Assembly: GCA_963765875.1 (NCBI GenBank)
Contig: CAVXYK010000010.1
Coordinates: 243,250 to 307,249 of the forward strand
Source of the DNA: JAWKOK01 sp963765875
GTDB lineage: Bacteria > Chloroflexota > Anaerolineae > Caldilineales > Caldilineaceae
Length of the DNA stretch: 64,000 nucleotides
Direction of reading: 5' to 3'
Part shown: in pieces, positions 25,037 to 34,046 of the stretch
Numbering within the stretch: position 1 is the stretch's first letter
How the letters are laid out: each line of letters begins with the position of its first letter
Notes under the pieces: generated by a model
Seen by the model: the letters and a program-made list of their open reading frames with translations, nothing else
What the model was told of the DNA's origin: nothing
Databases searched by the model: none
Translations under genes and position numbers: made by a program

Positions 25037-26180
25037 CGGTCTTAGCTTCTACTTCACATGGCGGGGCCAACAGACCGGTGTGTTGGTCTATCTGATCGTT
25101 ATCTTTGTCAATACGCTCCTCAATGCACTGGTGCTGCGTCGACTTGACAGCTATCCCGCTCTGTCAAGCTGGCCTTCGGTTGCCCTGCTCGTCCCGGCTC
25201 GCAATGAAGAACAGACCATCAGGCATTGCGTCGAGTCGCTGCTGGCCCAGGACTATCCGGACTACGGTGTCTGGGTGCTGGACGATGGGTCCACCGACGA
25301 TACTGCCGCCATCCTACACGGACTGTCGGCTGACCACGCCAACCTCGCGGTCCTGTCCGGGCAGCCTCTGCCGAATGGTTGGTTGGGCAAGCCCTGGGCT
25401 TGTAGTCAATTGGCTGAAGCGTCTGAGAGTGAGCTGCTGCTCTATGTGGATAGCGACACGTGGCACCATCCGCAGATGCTGCGCGATGCGGTTGCTGCCC
25501 TGGAGGCCGAACAGGCTGACCTGCTCTCCGTCATCCCTGACGAGGTCATGGAGTCGATGGCGGAGAAGCTCTCTGTTCCCGTCATTCCCTGGAGTTTGCT
25601 TACGCACTTCCCACTGTTGTTGGCCCAAAAATTCAACTGGGCGCCGCTGGCGACCGCTATCGGTCAGATGATGCTCTTTCGTCGTAGCGCATACGAGTCA
25701 ATCGGCGGGCATGAGGCCGTGCAGGCGGAGATCGCCGAGGATCTGTCCTTGGCCCGAAACGTAACCAGATCGGGCGGCCGTAGCATCTTGCTCGATGGCG
25801 TGTCGCGAGTCCACTGCCGGATGTATCGCTCGTGGACTGAAGTCCGGGATGGATTTGGCAAGAACCTGCTTTCCGGCTTTGGCAATGTCTGGTGGCTCTA
25901 CCTCTTCGTCTGGATCTGGCTGGGCATCGCCTTTCTTTCGCCCTTCGGCATGCTGCTCTGGTGGATGGCAGGCAATGTCTCGGTCTCGCCTGCGATTGCC
26001 CTGTGGAGTATCCTATTTTCTGTGGCGATCTGGACCGTTTACGTGCGCCGGCTGCGTGCGCCCCTCGTGCTTATTTTGCTCTACCCGGCCATCATAGGTT
26101 CAGCGTTGGTATTGGCCTCGTACTCGCTGATCCAGCGAGTACGAGGCCAGGCGACCTGGAAAGGTCGCCCGGTTGGGTGA
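25029..26180 (+). CDS. Family 2 glycosyltransferase, CrtQ/HpnB-like
   Basis: The 383-residue protein has an N-terminal membrane helix, a GT2 GT-A domain (SVALLVPARNEEQTIRHCVE, VWVLDDGSTDD at about residue 85, LLLYVDSDTWHHP), an acceptor-side DLSLARNVTRSGG block, and three C-terminal membrane helices. The layout matches CrtQ/HpnB-type transferases that glycosylate carotenoid or hopanoid acceptors at the membrane. It is the last gene of the overlapping four-gene operon, so glycosylation of the hydroxylated carotenoid made upstream is the likely role. Confidence 0.8.
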   Translation: MNDGLSFYFTWRGQQTGVLVYLIVIFVNTLLNALVLRRLDSYPALSSWPSVALLVPARNEEQTIRHCVESLLAQDYPDYGVWVLDDGSTDDTAAILHGLSADHANLAVLSGQPLPNGWLGKPWACSQLAEASESELLLYVDSDTWHHPQMLRDAVAALEAEQADLLSVIPDEVMESMAEKLSVPVIPWSLLTHFPLLLAQKFNWAPLATAIGQMMLFRRSAYESIGGHEAVQAEIAEDLSLARNVTRSGGRSILLDGVSRVHCRMYRSWTEVRDGFGKNLLSGFGNVWWLYLFVWIWLGIAFLSPFGMLLWWMAGNVSVSPAIALWSILFSVAIWTVYVRRLRAPLVLILLYPAIIGSALVLASYSLIQRVRGQATWKGRPVG

Positions 26181-26225
26181 TAGGCACGGGCACAATTGCC
26201 ACCTGTTTTGTGGCCAGTCGCTCAT

Positions 26226-27206
26226 CTACTGCATCATGCCTGCCTCGTCCAGCCTGGCATGGATGTCGGCAAAGGCGTTCGCTTCTTGCTGCGTCAACTC
26301 TCCAGCTTCGACCATCCCCGCGAGCAGTTCGTCCTGTAGTTCATCCATATTACCGGTGGAGGCGTCGCCAAGCGAAGTCCGATAGGTGTCAAGTCGCCCG
26401 TGGACATCCATGAATATGTCGGCCTCGGACTCTTGGATGACACCGAGATCCAGGGCCGATGCCAGCATTTCGGCCTGCATGGTCGCCTGCATTTCCTCGC
26501 GCATGGATCCGGCGTCGGCGCTGTCGTGCAGGCCGCCCAGAGATCGCGTATAGTTGATGGCATCCCAGCGTGCCTGCTCATCCAGAACCTCTTTCCACGC
26601 AGGCATGGCTGAGTTGAAGGGTTGCATCGCACCGCCCTCGCTGATGCGCCAGAAGAGATAATCATCGCCGGTCATCATGCTCGTCTGTGCGAGCATGGGC
26701 GGAGCCGGATCCAGTGCGGCTGCGGCCGGGCCATCACCAAGCCCTGCGGCGCCGTGACAGCTTGCACAGAAAAGGTCGAAGTGGATCTTGCCCTGCGCCA
26801 GCGAGTCGGCATCGACGGCCACAGGACTGGTCAGGCCCACATATTCAGCGGGAATCGGCGCCATGTGGCGATCCCTCATCTCCGGGCCCATGCCACCATT
26901 GCCACGTCCCGCCCCGCCTGAGCCGCGTTCGCCCTGCTCTGTCTCAGTCTCAGTCTCAGTTGAGCCGGACGTTTCAGCCTTGGCACTGTTGGCGGCCGAA
27001 TCATCAAATTTGCCATTATCGACATCGTCAACGACGGCATCCTCTACCTCTAAATCTGCATCCACCGGTTCGGTGGCTGCGGCGACATCGACCTCGATCA
27101 CGGGGATGACCGTCGGCAGCGGTGCGGCAGCTTCACGGTTGCGGCTGCACGCTGCCATCGTGAACATCATTGAGACAATCATAAGCGTAGCGATCCAAAA
27201 TTTCAT
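26226..27206 (-). CDS. c-type cytochrome lipoprotein with C-terminal helical repeats
   Basis: The 326-residue protein begins with a lipoprotein signal (lipobox MAAC, lipidated Cys20), then an acidic, low-complexity linker to about residue 115. A single mono-haem domain follows: LFCASCHGAAGLGDGPAAAA, with AMPAW as the probable Met ligand. The last 80 residues form two related helical hairpins (VIQESEADIFMDVHGRLDTY and ELTQQEANAFADIHARLDEA). It should be a membrane-tethered extracellular electron carrier. Neighbour upstream on the same strand is the DUF2202 gene. Confidence 0.8.
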   Translation of the reverse strand: MKFWIATLMIVSMMFTMAACSRNREAAAPLPTVIPVIEVDVAAATEPVDADLEVEDAVVDDVDNGKFDDSAANSAKAETSGSTETETETEQGERGSGGAGRGNGGMGPEMRDRHMAPIPAEYVGLTSPVAVDADSLAQGKIHFDLFCASCHGAAGLGDGPAAAALDPAPPMLAQTSMMTGDDYLFWRISEGGAMQPFNSAMPAWKEVLDEQARWDAINYTRSLGGLHDSADAGSMREEMQATMQAEMLASALDLGVIQESEADIFMDVHGRLDTYRTSLGDASTGNMDELQDELLAGMVEAGELTQQEANAFADIHARLDEAGMMQ

Positions 27207-27257
27207 CGATATGATTCCTTTTTGTCATTTTTCGCGCCATTCACGTTCATTCCCAAT

Positions 27258-27301
27258 TCACTGCGGGTTTTCGGAACAAGAATTCGGGAAACCCGCAGTG
27301 A
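27258..27301. terminator. Hairpin between the DUF2202 and cytochrome genes
   Basis: Perfect 13-base arms TCACTGCGGGTTT (27258-27270) and AAACCCGCAGTGA (27289-27301). It sits downstream of the DUF2202 gene and upstream of the cytochrome gene on the minus strand. It lacks a clear following T-run, so termination or attenuation is only probable. Confidence 0.5.
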
Positions 27302-27339
27302 TGTCTTTCTATCCCTGCAAGTCCTAACAGCGTCGTCCG

Positions 27340-28080
27340 CTACGCACCTTGGCGTCGCATTTGTCCGTTACCCGGCCCACGATCGCCACGGTTGCCGCGT
27401 TGTGAGCCCTTTTGGCCATCTCTTTGACCACTGTCGTTGAAGCCATTGCCCTTGCGGCCGTTGCTCCCATCCATGATTTCGTCAAAATTATCCTGCTCCA
27501 TGTATTGAGGCAGGGCTGTCTCGCCGGTCTGCCGCTCAACATTGGAGACGAATGCGCGCAGATGGTTGCCGGAGCCGCGCAGCAGGTTGGCATAGACGAG
27601 CTGGATATCAGCGTTCTCTGTCTCTGCCAATTGTTCCTGCAGGTCGATAATGTCGATCTCTTCGATGGCCATGCCGACCAACAGGGCGTCGACCATCGAC
27701 TGGCTGCCACTTGCGGTCAACTGATTGTAGAGCGTCTGCAGATCCTGGTTTGCAAACGTGCCGAGAGGGCCGTTACTCAGATCTGCGTCAACCCCATGGC
27801 GTTCGAGCAAGGAGACGACCGCGTCCATGTGGGTCTGCTCGGCCCGGCTGATGTTGCGGAAGATGGGCAGTGCCCACTGTTCACCCAGTGTCATATAGAC
27901 GTCGTGGGCCAGCTTCTCCTCTTCAAGCATGAATTGCAGGCCCAATACGTCTTCTGACGAGAGGCTCTCTGCACCTGCCTGTGCCGATGCCGGGCCCGCG
28001 CCGAGTGAGGCTACAGCTAGTACGGCGAATCCAAGTGTGCTCGCCCAGATCGCGTGAAAGATGCTTCGTGTGATATTCAT
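27340..28080 (-). CDS. DUF2202 secreted ferritin-like protein
   Basis: The 246-residue protein starts with a signal peptide ending about ASAQA, then the DUF2202 four-helix domain with carboxylate/histidine motifs FMLEEEKLAHDVYMTLGEQW, ISRAEQTHMDAVVSLLERHG, and GMAIEEIDIIDLQEQL. These motifs resemble a ferritin-like di-metal site. The tail from about residue 205 is low-complexity Gly/Arg/Asn (GRKGNGFNDSGQRDGQKGSQ). Function of the family is unknown; metal binding is inferred. It precedes a cytochrome lipoprotein on the same strand. Confidence 0.8.
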   Translation of the reverse strand: MNITRSIFHAIWASTLGFAVLAVASLGAGPASAQAGAESLSSEDVLGLQFMLEEEKLAHDVYMTLGEQWALPIFRNISRAEQTHMDAVVSLLERHGVDADLSNGPLGTFANQDLQTLYNQLTASGSQSMVDALLVGMAIEEIDIIDLQEQLAETENADIQLVYANLLRGSGNHLRAFVSNVERQTGETALPQYMEQDNFDEIMDGSNGRKGNGFNDSGQRDGQKGSQRGNRGDRGPGNGQMRRQGA

Positions 28081-28368
28081 TTCTCGTTCTCCTCATATTT
28101 GCAGATTCGGTTCAATGCGCTCTGAGCCAGCATATCGTGGCCATCGGGAGGAGTTGTGCATTTGATGTGGAGAATTGATGGAGGGGCGCTGAAAGCTGAG
28201 CCGCTGAGGCGGCTTCTCGTTGTTGACGGCGGGTTTTTACCCTGCCGCTGGAATGTAGACGCGATAGCCCTGCGACATGTGTCGACCGTGCTTGACGCAA
28301 ATCGCGCTCTATGACAACATGATAGTCACTTTCTAGTTCACGATACACCACAACACAGAATCAATGAC
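28081..28368. other. Divergent intergenic region
   Basis: Separates the minus-strand DUF2202 gene from the plus-strand kinase. It contains a GCCGCTGAGGCGGC palindrome near 28200 and a CGGGTTTTTACCCTGCCGC segment related to repeat R. No gene is visible. Promoters for both genes should lie here, but no convincing boxes were found. Confidence 0.4.
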
Positions 28369-29871
28369 ATGAGCGATTTCGCACTACTTGGTATTGATCT
28401 CGGCACATCGTCGGTCAAAGTGATCCTGACCTCGTTGAGCGGGCGTATTCTGGCTGCCTCCAGCAGGGAATATCCCATCACCCACCCTGCTTCCGGCCAT
28501 GCCGAACAAGATCCGGCTGATTGGTGGCAGGCGACTGTTTCGGCTGTCCACAGCGCCATCGGCAAGGCTGATCGAGCGGTGGACATTCTTGCCGTGGGCC
28601 TATCCGGCCAGATGCATGGCACAGTGATGATGGACAGCCGCGGTCAACCATTGGCTCCGGCCATCATCTGGCCGGATCAGCGCAGCAGCCGGCAGGTCAA
28701 CGAGATGACCGAACGCATCGGCCAGGATCGCCTGATCGACATCACAGGCAGCCCGGTGGCCACTGGTTTCTTGGCCGCAAGTGCACTCTGGGTGCAGGAT
28801 GAAGAACCCGATCTCTGGGAAGACGTCTGCCAATTGTTGTTGCCCAAGGACTACATTCGTTTTCGCTTGACCGGCAACTACGCTACCGATCCCAGCGACG
28901 GCTCGGGCGCGCTGCTGCTCGATGTCAGGAGCCGGACTTGGTCCGATGAATTGCTTGATGCCCTGGAGATTCCGCCAGAGTTGCTGCCGCGGGTTCAGGA
29001 GTCGCAGTCGGTCGCCGGGACATTGTCGACGACGGCGGCCAAAGAACTGACCCTGATGCCCGGTATTCCAGTGGTGACCGGCGCTGCTGACACCGCGTGC
29101 AGTGCACTGGGCACCGGCGCAGTCGATGCCGGATCGCTTTTGCTGACAATCAGCACCGGGGGGCAACTCGTGTTGCCGATTTCTGAAGTGGCCGTCGATA
29201 AACAGGGGCGTATTCATACCTTCTGCAGCGCATTGCCGCCGGGACCCGGCCACGCCGGCTGGTATCAGATGGGGGCGATGCTCTCTGCGGGTATGGCCCT
29301 GCGCTGGCTGCGCGATCGAGTGTTAGGGTTAGGGGGCGATGACGCCTACACGCGCATGACAAACTGGGCGGCCAAGGTGCCGGTCGGGGCCAATGGACTG
29401 ATCTTTCTGCCCTACCTGGTTGGTGAACGCACGCCCCATATGGACCCCAACGCCCGCGGCATGTTCCTGGGGCTGACCTGGCAACATGGCCGGGACGAAT
29501 TTGTACGCGCCGTGATGGAAGGTGTGACCTTTGCCTGCTACGACGGCTACCAGGTGTTGGCAGAGTTGGGCGCTCGCCCGGAGCGCATCATCCTGGCGGG
29601 CGGCGGTGCACGCAGTGAGCTTTGGCAGCAGATGGTGGCCGATGTCTTCGGCCTGCCGGTGCAGCCCTTCCATGCCGCAGATCAGTCGGCCAAAGGGTCG
29701 GTGTTGCTCGCCGGCGCAGGGATAGGCGCCTTTGAGCTGGCGTTGACCGCACGCAAATGGGCGAGCTATGGTAAACCGGTCGAGCCGAACGCTGAACAGC
29801 ATGCCCGCTATCAAGAAATCTTCCCCGCGTTCCAGGCCGCCTATCAGCGCAATAAGGCCGCATTTGGCTAG
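28369..29871 (+). CDS. xylB: Xylulokinase-like FGGY carbohydrate kinase
   Basis: The 500-residue FGGY kinase opens with LLGIDLGTSSVKVIL, has the xylulokinase-type GLSGQMHGTVMM motif, the catalytic Asp in GAADTACSALGTG, and the C-terminal nucleotide signature RIILAGGGARSELWQQMVAD. Length is typical of XylB. It phosphorylates a ketopentose or similar ketose with ATP. With an isomerase of the fucose/arabinose class 8 kb downstream, D-ribulose or L-fuculose are possible alternatives to D-xylulose. Confidence 0.85.
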   Translation: MSDFALLGIDLGTSSVKVILTSLSGRILAASSREYPITHPASGHAEQDPADWWQATVSAVHSAIGKADRAVDILAVGLSGQMHGTVMMDSRGQPLAPAIIWPDQRSSRQVNEMTERIGQDRLIDITGSPVATGFLAASALWVQDEEPDLWEDVCQLLLPKDYIRFRLTGNYATDPSDGSGALLLDVRSRTWSDELLDALEIPPELLPRVQESQSVAGTLSTTAAKELTLMPGIPVVTGAADTACSALGTGAVDAGSLLLTISTGGQLVLPISEVAVDKQGRIHTFCSALPPGPGHAGWYQMGAMLSAGMALRWLRDRVLGLGGDDAYTRMTNWAAKVPVGANGLIFLPYLVGERTPHMDPNARGMFLGLTWQHGRDEFVRAVMEGVTFACYDGYQVLAELGARPERIILAGGGARSELWQQMVADVFGLPVQPFHAADQSAKGSVLLAGAGIGAFELALTARKWASYGKPVEPNAEQHARYQEIFPAFQAAYQRNKAAFG

Positions 29872-29890
29872 CAGTCTGTCGGAGAGCAAG

Positions 29891-29985
29891 GATAGAACGC
29901 GGATAAAGCGGATGTAGCGGAAAAAACCGGATCTTTCCGCTCTATCCGCGGGTATCAGCCAAATCTGCATCATCCGCGTCCTATT
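29891..29985. repeat. Palindromic element related to 21154-21248
   Basis: GATAGAACGCGGATAAAGCG at the left and ATCCGCGTCCTAT at the right form imperfect arms, with inner GCGGAAAAAACCGG and TTTCCGCTCTATCCGCG stems. It sits between two kinase genes and shares its arm motif with the element after dehydrogenase B. Confidence 0.55.
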
Positions 29986-30034
29986 GTTTTTCACGCCACC
30001 ACGTCATCACGCCAGGGGCAAGGTATCCACCTTC

Positions 30035-30973
30035 ATGATCATCACCGTCACGCCCAACCCGGTGCTGGACCGCACGTTGACCGTGCCGGACATCGAGTTC
30101 AATGCCGTCCTGCGCGCCTCGGATATGCGGCTCGACTGGGGCGGCAAAGGCTTCAACGTCTCGCGCACGCTGCAGGTGCTGGGCGCTGAGAGTTTGGCCA
30201 TGGGTTTCGTCGGTGGAGCCACAGGCGATATGCTGGAGCAAGGCCTGCATGGCCTGGGCATCAAGACCGACTTCGTACGCATTGAAGGCGAAACCAGAAC
30301 GAACATTGTCATCACCGACGAACAAGCCGTACGCCACATCAAGGTCAATGAAGCCGGACCTATCATCTCCGCAGCGGAACGAGATGCCTTCTTTCAACGC
30401 ATCCGCGATCGCATCCAGCCTGGAGACATCTGCGTGATGGCGGGCAGTCTGCCGCCCGGTCTACCGGCATCGTTCTACGCCGAGCTGATTGCCCTTCTCA
30501 ACGAGATCGGCGCCGTCTCCGTGCTTGATGCCAGCGGCAAGGCGCTGCGTCTGGGCTGGCTGGCTGGGCCGACGCTGGTCAAGCCCAATGCACTGGAAGC
30601 GTCCGATATTCTGGATGTGACGGTCGAGTCTGTGCATGACGCCGTGGACGCGGCCAAGGCGCTGCTTCAGCACGGCGTGAAGAGTGCGGCCATCTCGTTG
30701 GGCGCGGATGGGCTGGTGCTGGGCCAGGATCACACGGTCGTTGTGGTCACACCGCCGCCCATCGTCGAACGCAACGCGGTGGGCGCGGGCGATGCACTGG
30801 CTGCGGGGTTGGTCTGGGCGCTGGATCAGGGGCTCGATACGGTTGACATTGCACGCTGGGGCGTGGCGGCGGGCACAGCATCGGCTGCGGTTGATGGCGT
30901 TGAGTCAGGGACGATTCTGGAGATCGAGAAGATCCTGGAATCCGTGCAGATTTCGACCTTCTCAGCAGGCTGA
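30035..30973 (+). CDS. PfkB-family 1-phosphofructokinase/tagatose-6-phosphate kinase-like
   Basis: ATG at 30035 starts MIITVTPNPVLDRTLTVPDI, the standard FruK/LacC opening; the frame extends further upstream without support. Further motifs are DWGGKGFNVSRTLQVLG and the catalytic anion-hole segment NAVGAGDALAAGLVWALDQG. The 312-residue protein phosphorylates a ketohexose phosphate or related sugar. It follows the FGGY kinase and precedes the ribose-type ABC operon, so the two kinases probably serve the same sugar pathway. Confidence 0.85.
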   Translation: MIITVTPNPVLDRTLTVPDIEFNAVLRASDMRLDWGGKGFNVSRTLQVLGAESLAMGFVGGATGDMLEQGLHGLGIKTDFVRIEGETRTNIVITDEQAVRHIKVNEAGPIISAAERDAFFQRIRDRIQPGDICVMAGSLPPGLPASFYAELIALLNEIGAVSVLDASGKALRLGWLAGPTLVKPNALEASDILDVTVESVHDAVDAAKALLQHGVKSAAISLGADGLVLGQDHTVVVVTPPPIVERNAVGAGDALAAGLVWALDQGLDTVDIARWGVAAGTASAAVDGVESGTILEIEKILESVQISTFSAG

Positions 30974-31340
30974 ACTCGCGATCAGAGCGACTATGAGGAC
31001 CGCGAAATCTTGACGAATGTGACCCGTAGTGATATCCTAATGTATAATATCATGGTATCGGTAACACATAACGGTAACAAAGAATTTCGAAACAGACCCT
31101 TGGGTTCATAATGCGTCGCCCGCGTGTGGATGCCCTAGGCATCGACGATATCCTGCAGATGTTCCCCATTCCAGGCCCTGCCACATTGTTGCAGGTGTAG
31201 AATTGGTTGTGTCACTCGAAGGGTTTTCGAGTATTTTCTATCGGATATTGCCTGACCCAGGTGGCTCCTTTGCCTCATGGGAAAGCTTGTTCGCTAGTGA
31301 ACAACAAAACGTATCTTTTCCAAACAAAAGGAGAATTTGT
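30974..31340. other. Leader region of the sugar ABC operon
   Basis: Contains a TATAAT box at 31043-31048 with a TTGACG at 31010, though the spacing (27 bases) is too long for a classical pair. A 29-codon ORF at 31111-31200 (MRRPRVDALGIDDILQMFPI...) could be a leader peptide or the remnant of a regulator. The AAAAGGAG site at 31327 serves the binding-protein gene. Confidence 0.45.
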
Positions 31341-32375
31341 ATGAAGAGTCGAAATTTGTTGGCCATCATTCTCGGCGTGCTGCTGATTGCAGTGCTCGTG
31401 AGTGGTTGTGCCGCGCCGGCAGCCCCTGCTGCCGATGCCCCGGCAGCCGATGAAGCTGTCACGGAAGAACCGGCCGAAGAAGGCGCCTCTGAGGAAGCAG
31501 CAGAAGCGATCTACATTCCCGTGATCTCCAAGGGCTTCCAGCATCAGTTCTGGCAGGCCGTTCAGAAGGGCGCCGAGCAGGCAGCCGCTGACCTGGGTGT
31601 CGAGATCACCTTCGAAGGCCCCGAGACCGAGGCCATGGTCGACAAGCAGGTCGAGATGATGCAGACCGCACTGGACAAGGCTCCTGCCGCCATCGCGCTG
31701 GCAGCCCTGGACAGCCAGGCGCTGATTCCGCTGCTGCAGAAGGCCCAGGACGCCGGCATTCCGGTCGTCGGTTTTGACTCCGGCGTGGACAGCGACATTC
31801 CTGTGACGACTGCCGCCACCGACAACGTGGCCGCCGCCGCCATGGCCGCTGACAAGATGGCCGAGCTGATTGGCGGTTCGGGCAAGGTTGCCGTCATCGT
31901 CCATGACCAGACCAGCCGCACCGGCATCGACCGCCGAGACGGGTTCCTAAACCAGATGGAAGCCGAATATCCCGACATCGAGATCGTCAACGTCGACTAC
32001 GGCGCAGGCGACCAGCTGAAGTCGACCGACCTGGCCAAGGCCGTCATGCAGGCCAACCCGGACCTGAATGGCTACTTCGGCGCCAACGAAGGTTCCATCA
32101 TCGGCGTGTTGAACGCTGCCAAGGAATTGGGCCGTGAGGGCGAAATCGTCATCATCGGCTACGACTCCGGACTCCAGCAGATGGAAGCCATCCGCAGCGG
32201 TATTGAGGCCGGCGCCATCACTCAGGACCCCATCGGCATCGGCTACAAGGCCGTTGAAGCTGCCGTCATGGCCCTGAATGGTGAAGAGGTTCCCAAGATG
32301 ATCGACACCGGTTTCCACTGGTACGACGCCTCGAACATCGATTCCGAAGAGATTGCAGCGCTGCTGTACGAGTAG
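31341..32375 (+). CDS. rbsB: Ribose-type sugar ABC transporter substrate-binding lipoprotein
   Basis: ATG at 31341 follows AAAAGGAG with ideal spacing; the 46 extra upstream codons are rejected. A lipoprotein signal ends VLVSGC. After an Ala/Glu-rich linker comes the periplasmic-binding-protein type I fold: YIPVISKGFQHQFWQAVQKG, GIPVVGFDSGVDSDIPVTTA, TSRTGIDRRDGFLNQMEAEY, and DLNGYFGANEGSIIGVLNAA. It captures a monosaccharide or polyol outside the cell for the importer encoded next. The two kinases upstream and the isomerase downstream suggest a pentose, deoxyhexose or polyol. Confidence 0.85.
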   Translation: MKSRNLLAIILGVLLIAVLVSGCAAPAAPAADAPAADEAVTEEPAEEGASEEAAEAIYIPVISKGFQHQFWQAVQKGAEQAAADLGVEITFEGPETEAMVDKQVEMMQTALDKAPAAIALAALDSQALIPLLQKAQDAGIPVVGFDSGVDSDIPVTTAATDNVAAAAMAADKMAELIGGSGKVAVIVHDQTSRTGIDRRDGFLNQMEAEYPDIEIVNVDYGAGDQLKSTDLAKAVMQANPDLNGYFGANEGSIIGVLNAAKELGREGEIVIIGYDSGLQQMEAIRSGIEAGAITQDPIGIGYKAVEAAVMALNGEEVPKMIDTGFHWYDASNIDSEEIAALLYE

Positions 32376-32398
32376 AGTTTACTTCCTCCGTTCAGGCG

Positions 32399-32435
32399 AT
32401 GAGGGGGTGCGGGTCTCCGTACCCCCTCATTTTTT
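32399..32435 (+). terminator. Rho-independent terminator/attenuator after rbsB
   Basis: Stem ATGAGGGGGT (32399-32408) pairs with ACCCCCTCAT (32421-32430) around a 12-base loop, followed by six T. It lies between the binding protein and ATPase genes, so it probably lets the binding protein be made in excess over the membrane components. Confidence 0.75.
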
Positions 32436-32490
32436 CTCCACACCACTGTTGCACAGGATGTCGCGTGTGGAATGCATAAGGGAATTCAGT

Positions 32491-34044
32491 ATGCATGAAG
32501 TACTAGTCAAGATGGAAGGAATCGACAAGAGTTTCCCAGGCGTGCGCGCGCTCGACGCCGCCCAGTTTGAGCTGCGCTCAGGCGAGGTCCATGCGCTGGT
32601 CGGCGAAAACGGCGCCGGAAAATCGACGTTGATGAAAATCCTGGCCGGCATCTATCACAAGGATGCCGGAGAAGTATTGTACCAAGGGGTCCCTGTTGAC
32701 ATCCCCAGCCCGCGATCCGCACAGGATCTGGGCATCTGCATGATCCATCAGGAACTGAACCTGATGTCTCATCTGACGCTGGCCCAGAACATCTATATTG
32801 GCCGCGAGCCCCGTGGACGTGCCCGTTTCACGTTGGATGAGAAGGCCCTCAATCGTCAGACCGAAGAGCTGTTTGAGTCGATGCATCTGAAGCTTGACCC
32901 GCGAATCAAGGTGTCGGATCTGAGCGTTGCCAAGCAACAGATGGTGGAAATTGCCAAGGCGCTCTCCTTCAACTCGCAAGTGTTGATCATGGACGAGCCG
33001 ACGGCGGCACTGACCGACACCGAAATTGACGATCTCTTTGAAATTATCCGCAAGTTGCGCGAAAACGGCGTGGGCATTGTCTATATCTCCCACCGTTTGG
33101 AAGAACTGAAGCAGATTACCGACCGCATCACAGTCATGCGTGACGGTCGCTATGTCGATACGGTCGAAACTGATGCCGTCACCGTTGACGAAATCATCAG
33201 CATGATGGTCGGCCGTACCATCTTTGAAGCCGCGCCTGAATTACCGGAACATCCCAGCGAAGAAGTTGTGCTTGAGGTCAAAAACCTGAACAAGGGCCAA
33301 GCGCTGATTGATGTAAATTTCGATCTAAAGAAGGGTGAAATCCTTGGTTTCGCAGGGCTGATGGGAGCCGGCCGTACGGAGGTTGCACGCGCTATCTTCG
33401 GTGCTGACCCCATCGATTCCGGCGAGTTTTATGTCAAAGGTGAGCTTACGTCGATCAAGAGCCCGGGCGATGCCGTTCGCAATGGCATCGGCTACCTTTC
33501 CGAGGATCGCAAACAATTCGGTCTAGCTCAGGGCATGGATGTCGAGACCAACATTGTGTTGGCCTCTTTCCAAAACTTCCTCGACGCCAAGCTTTACGTC
33601 AATAACCCCAAGATCCACAAGACGGCTCAGCACTACGTTGACGCCCTCTCGATCAAGACGCCGAGCCTGGTGCAGCAAGTCAAGAATCTGTCCGGCGGCA
33701 ATCAGCAGAAGGTTGTCATCGGCAAATGGCTGACTGCAGACACGGACATCCTGATCTTTGACGAACCGACGCGCGGCATCGATGTCGGGGCCAAGAGCGA
33801 AATCTATCGCCTGCTCAACGACCTGGCGCAACAGGGGAAGTCGATCATCATGATATCCTCGGAGTTGCCGGAGATTCTCCGTATGAGCCACCGCATTGCA
33901 GTCATGTGCGAGGGACGCATCACGGGGATGCTTTCCTCTGAAGAGGCAACGCAAGAGGCGATCATGACATACGCCACCATGCGCAGCAGTGTCGTAAGCG
34001 AAAACGGGTCCACCCCCACTAATTCTGAAAACGGGTCTGCCTAA
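32491..34044 (+). CDS. rbsA: Sugar ABC transporter ATP-binding protein (RbsA/MglA type)
   Basis: ATG at 32491 gives 517 residues with two fused nucleotide-binding domains. The first has Walker A GENGAGKST and Walker B VLIMDEPTAAL, with helical signature region LSVAKQQMVEIAKAL. The second has a degenerate Walker A (GLMGAGRTE), signature LSGGNQQKVVIGKWL and DILIFDEPTRGIDVG, as usual for this subfamily. It powers uptake through the RbsC permease. The stop is 2 bases before the permease start. Confidence 0.9.
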   Translation: MHEVLVKMEGIDKSFPGVRALDAAQFELRSGEVHALVGENGAGKSTLMKILAGIYHKDAGEVLYQGVPVDIPSPRSAQDLGICMIHQELNLMSHLTLAQNIYIGREPRGRARFTLDEKALNRQTEELFESMHLKLDPRIKVSDLSVAKQQMVEIAKALSFNSQVLIMDEPTAALTDTEIDDLFEIIRKLRENGVGIVYISHRLEELKQITDRITVMRDGRYVDTVETDAVTVDEIISMMVGRTIFEAAPELPEHPSEEVVLEVKNLNKGQALIDVNFDLKKGEILGFAGLMGAGRTEVARAIFGADPIDSGEFYVKGELTSIKSPGDAVRNGIGYLSEDRKQFGLAQGMDVETNIVLASFQNFLDAKLYVNNPKIHKTAQHYVDALSIKTPSLVQQVKNLSGGNQQKVVIGKWLTADTDILIFDEPTRGIDVGAKSEIYRLLNDLAQQGKSIIMISSELPEILRMSHRIAVMCEGRITGMLSSEEATQEAIMTYATMRSSVVSENGSTPTNSENGSA

Positions 34045-34046
34045 TT

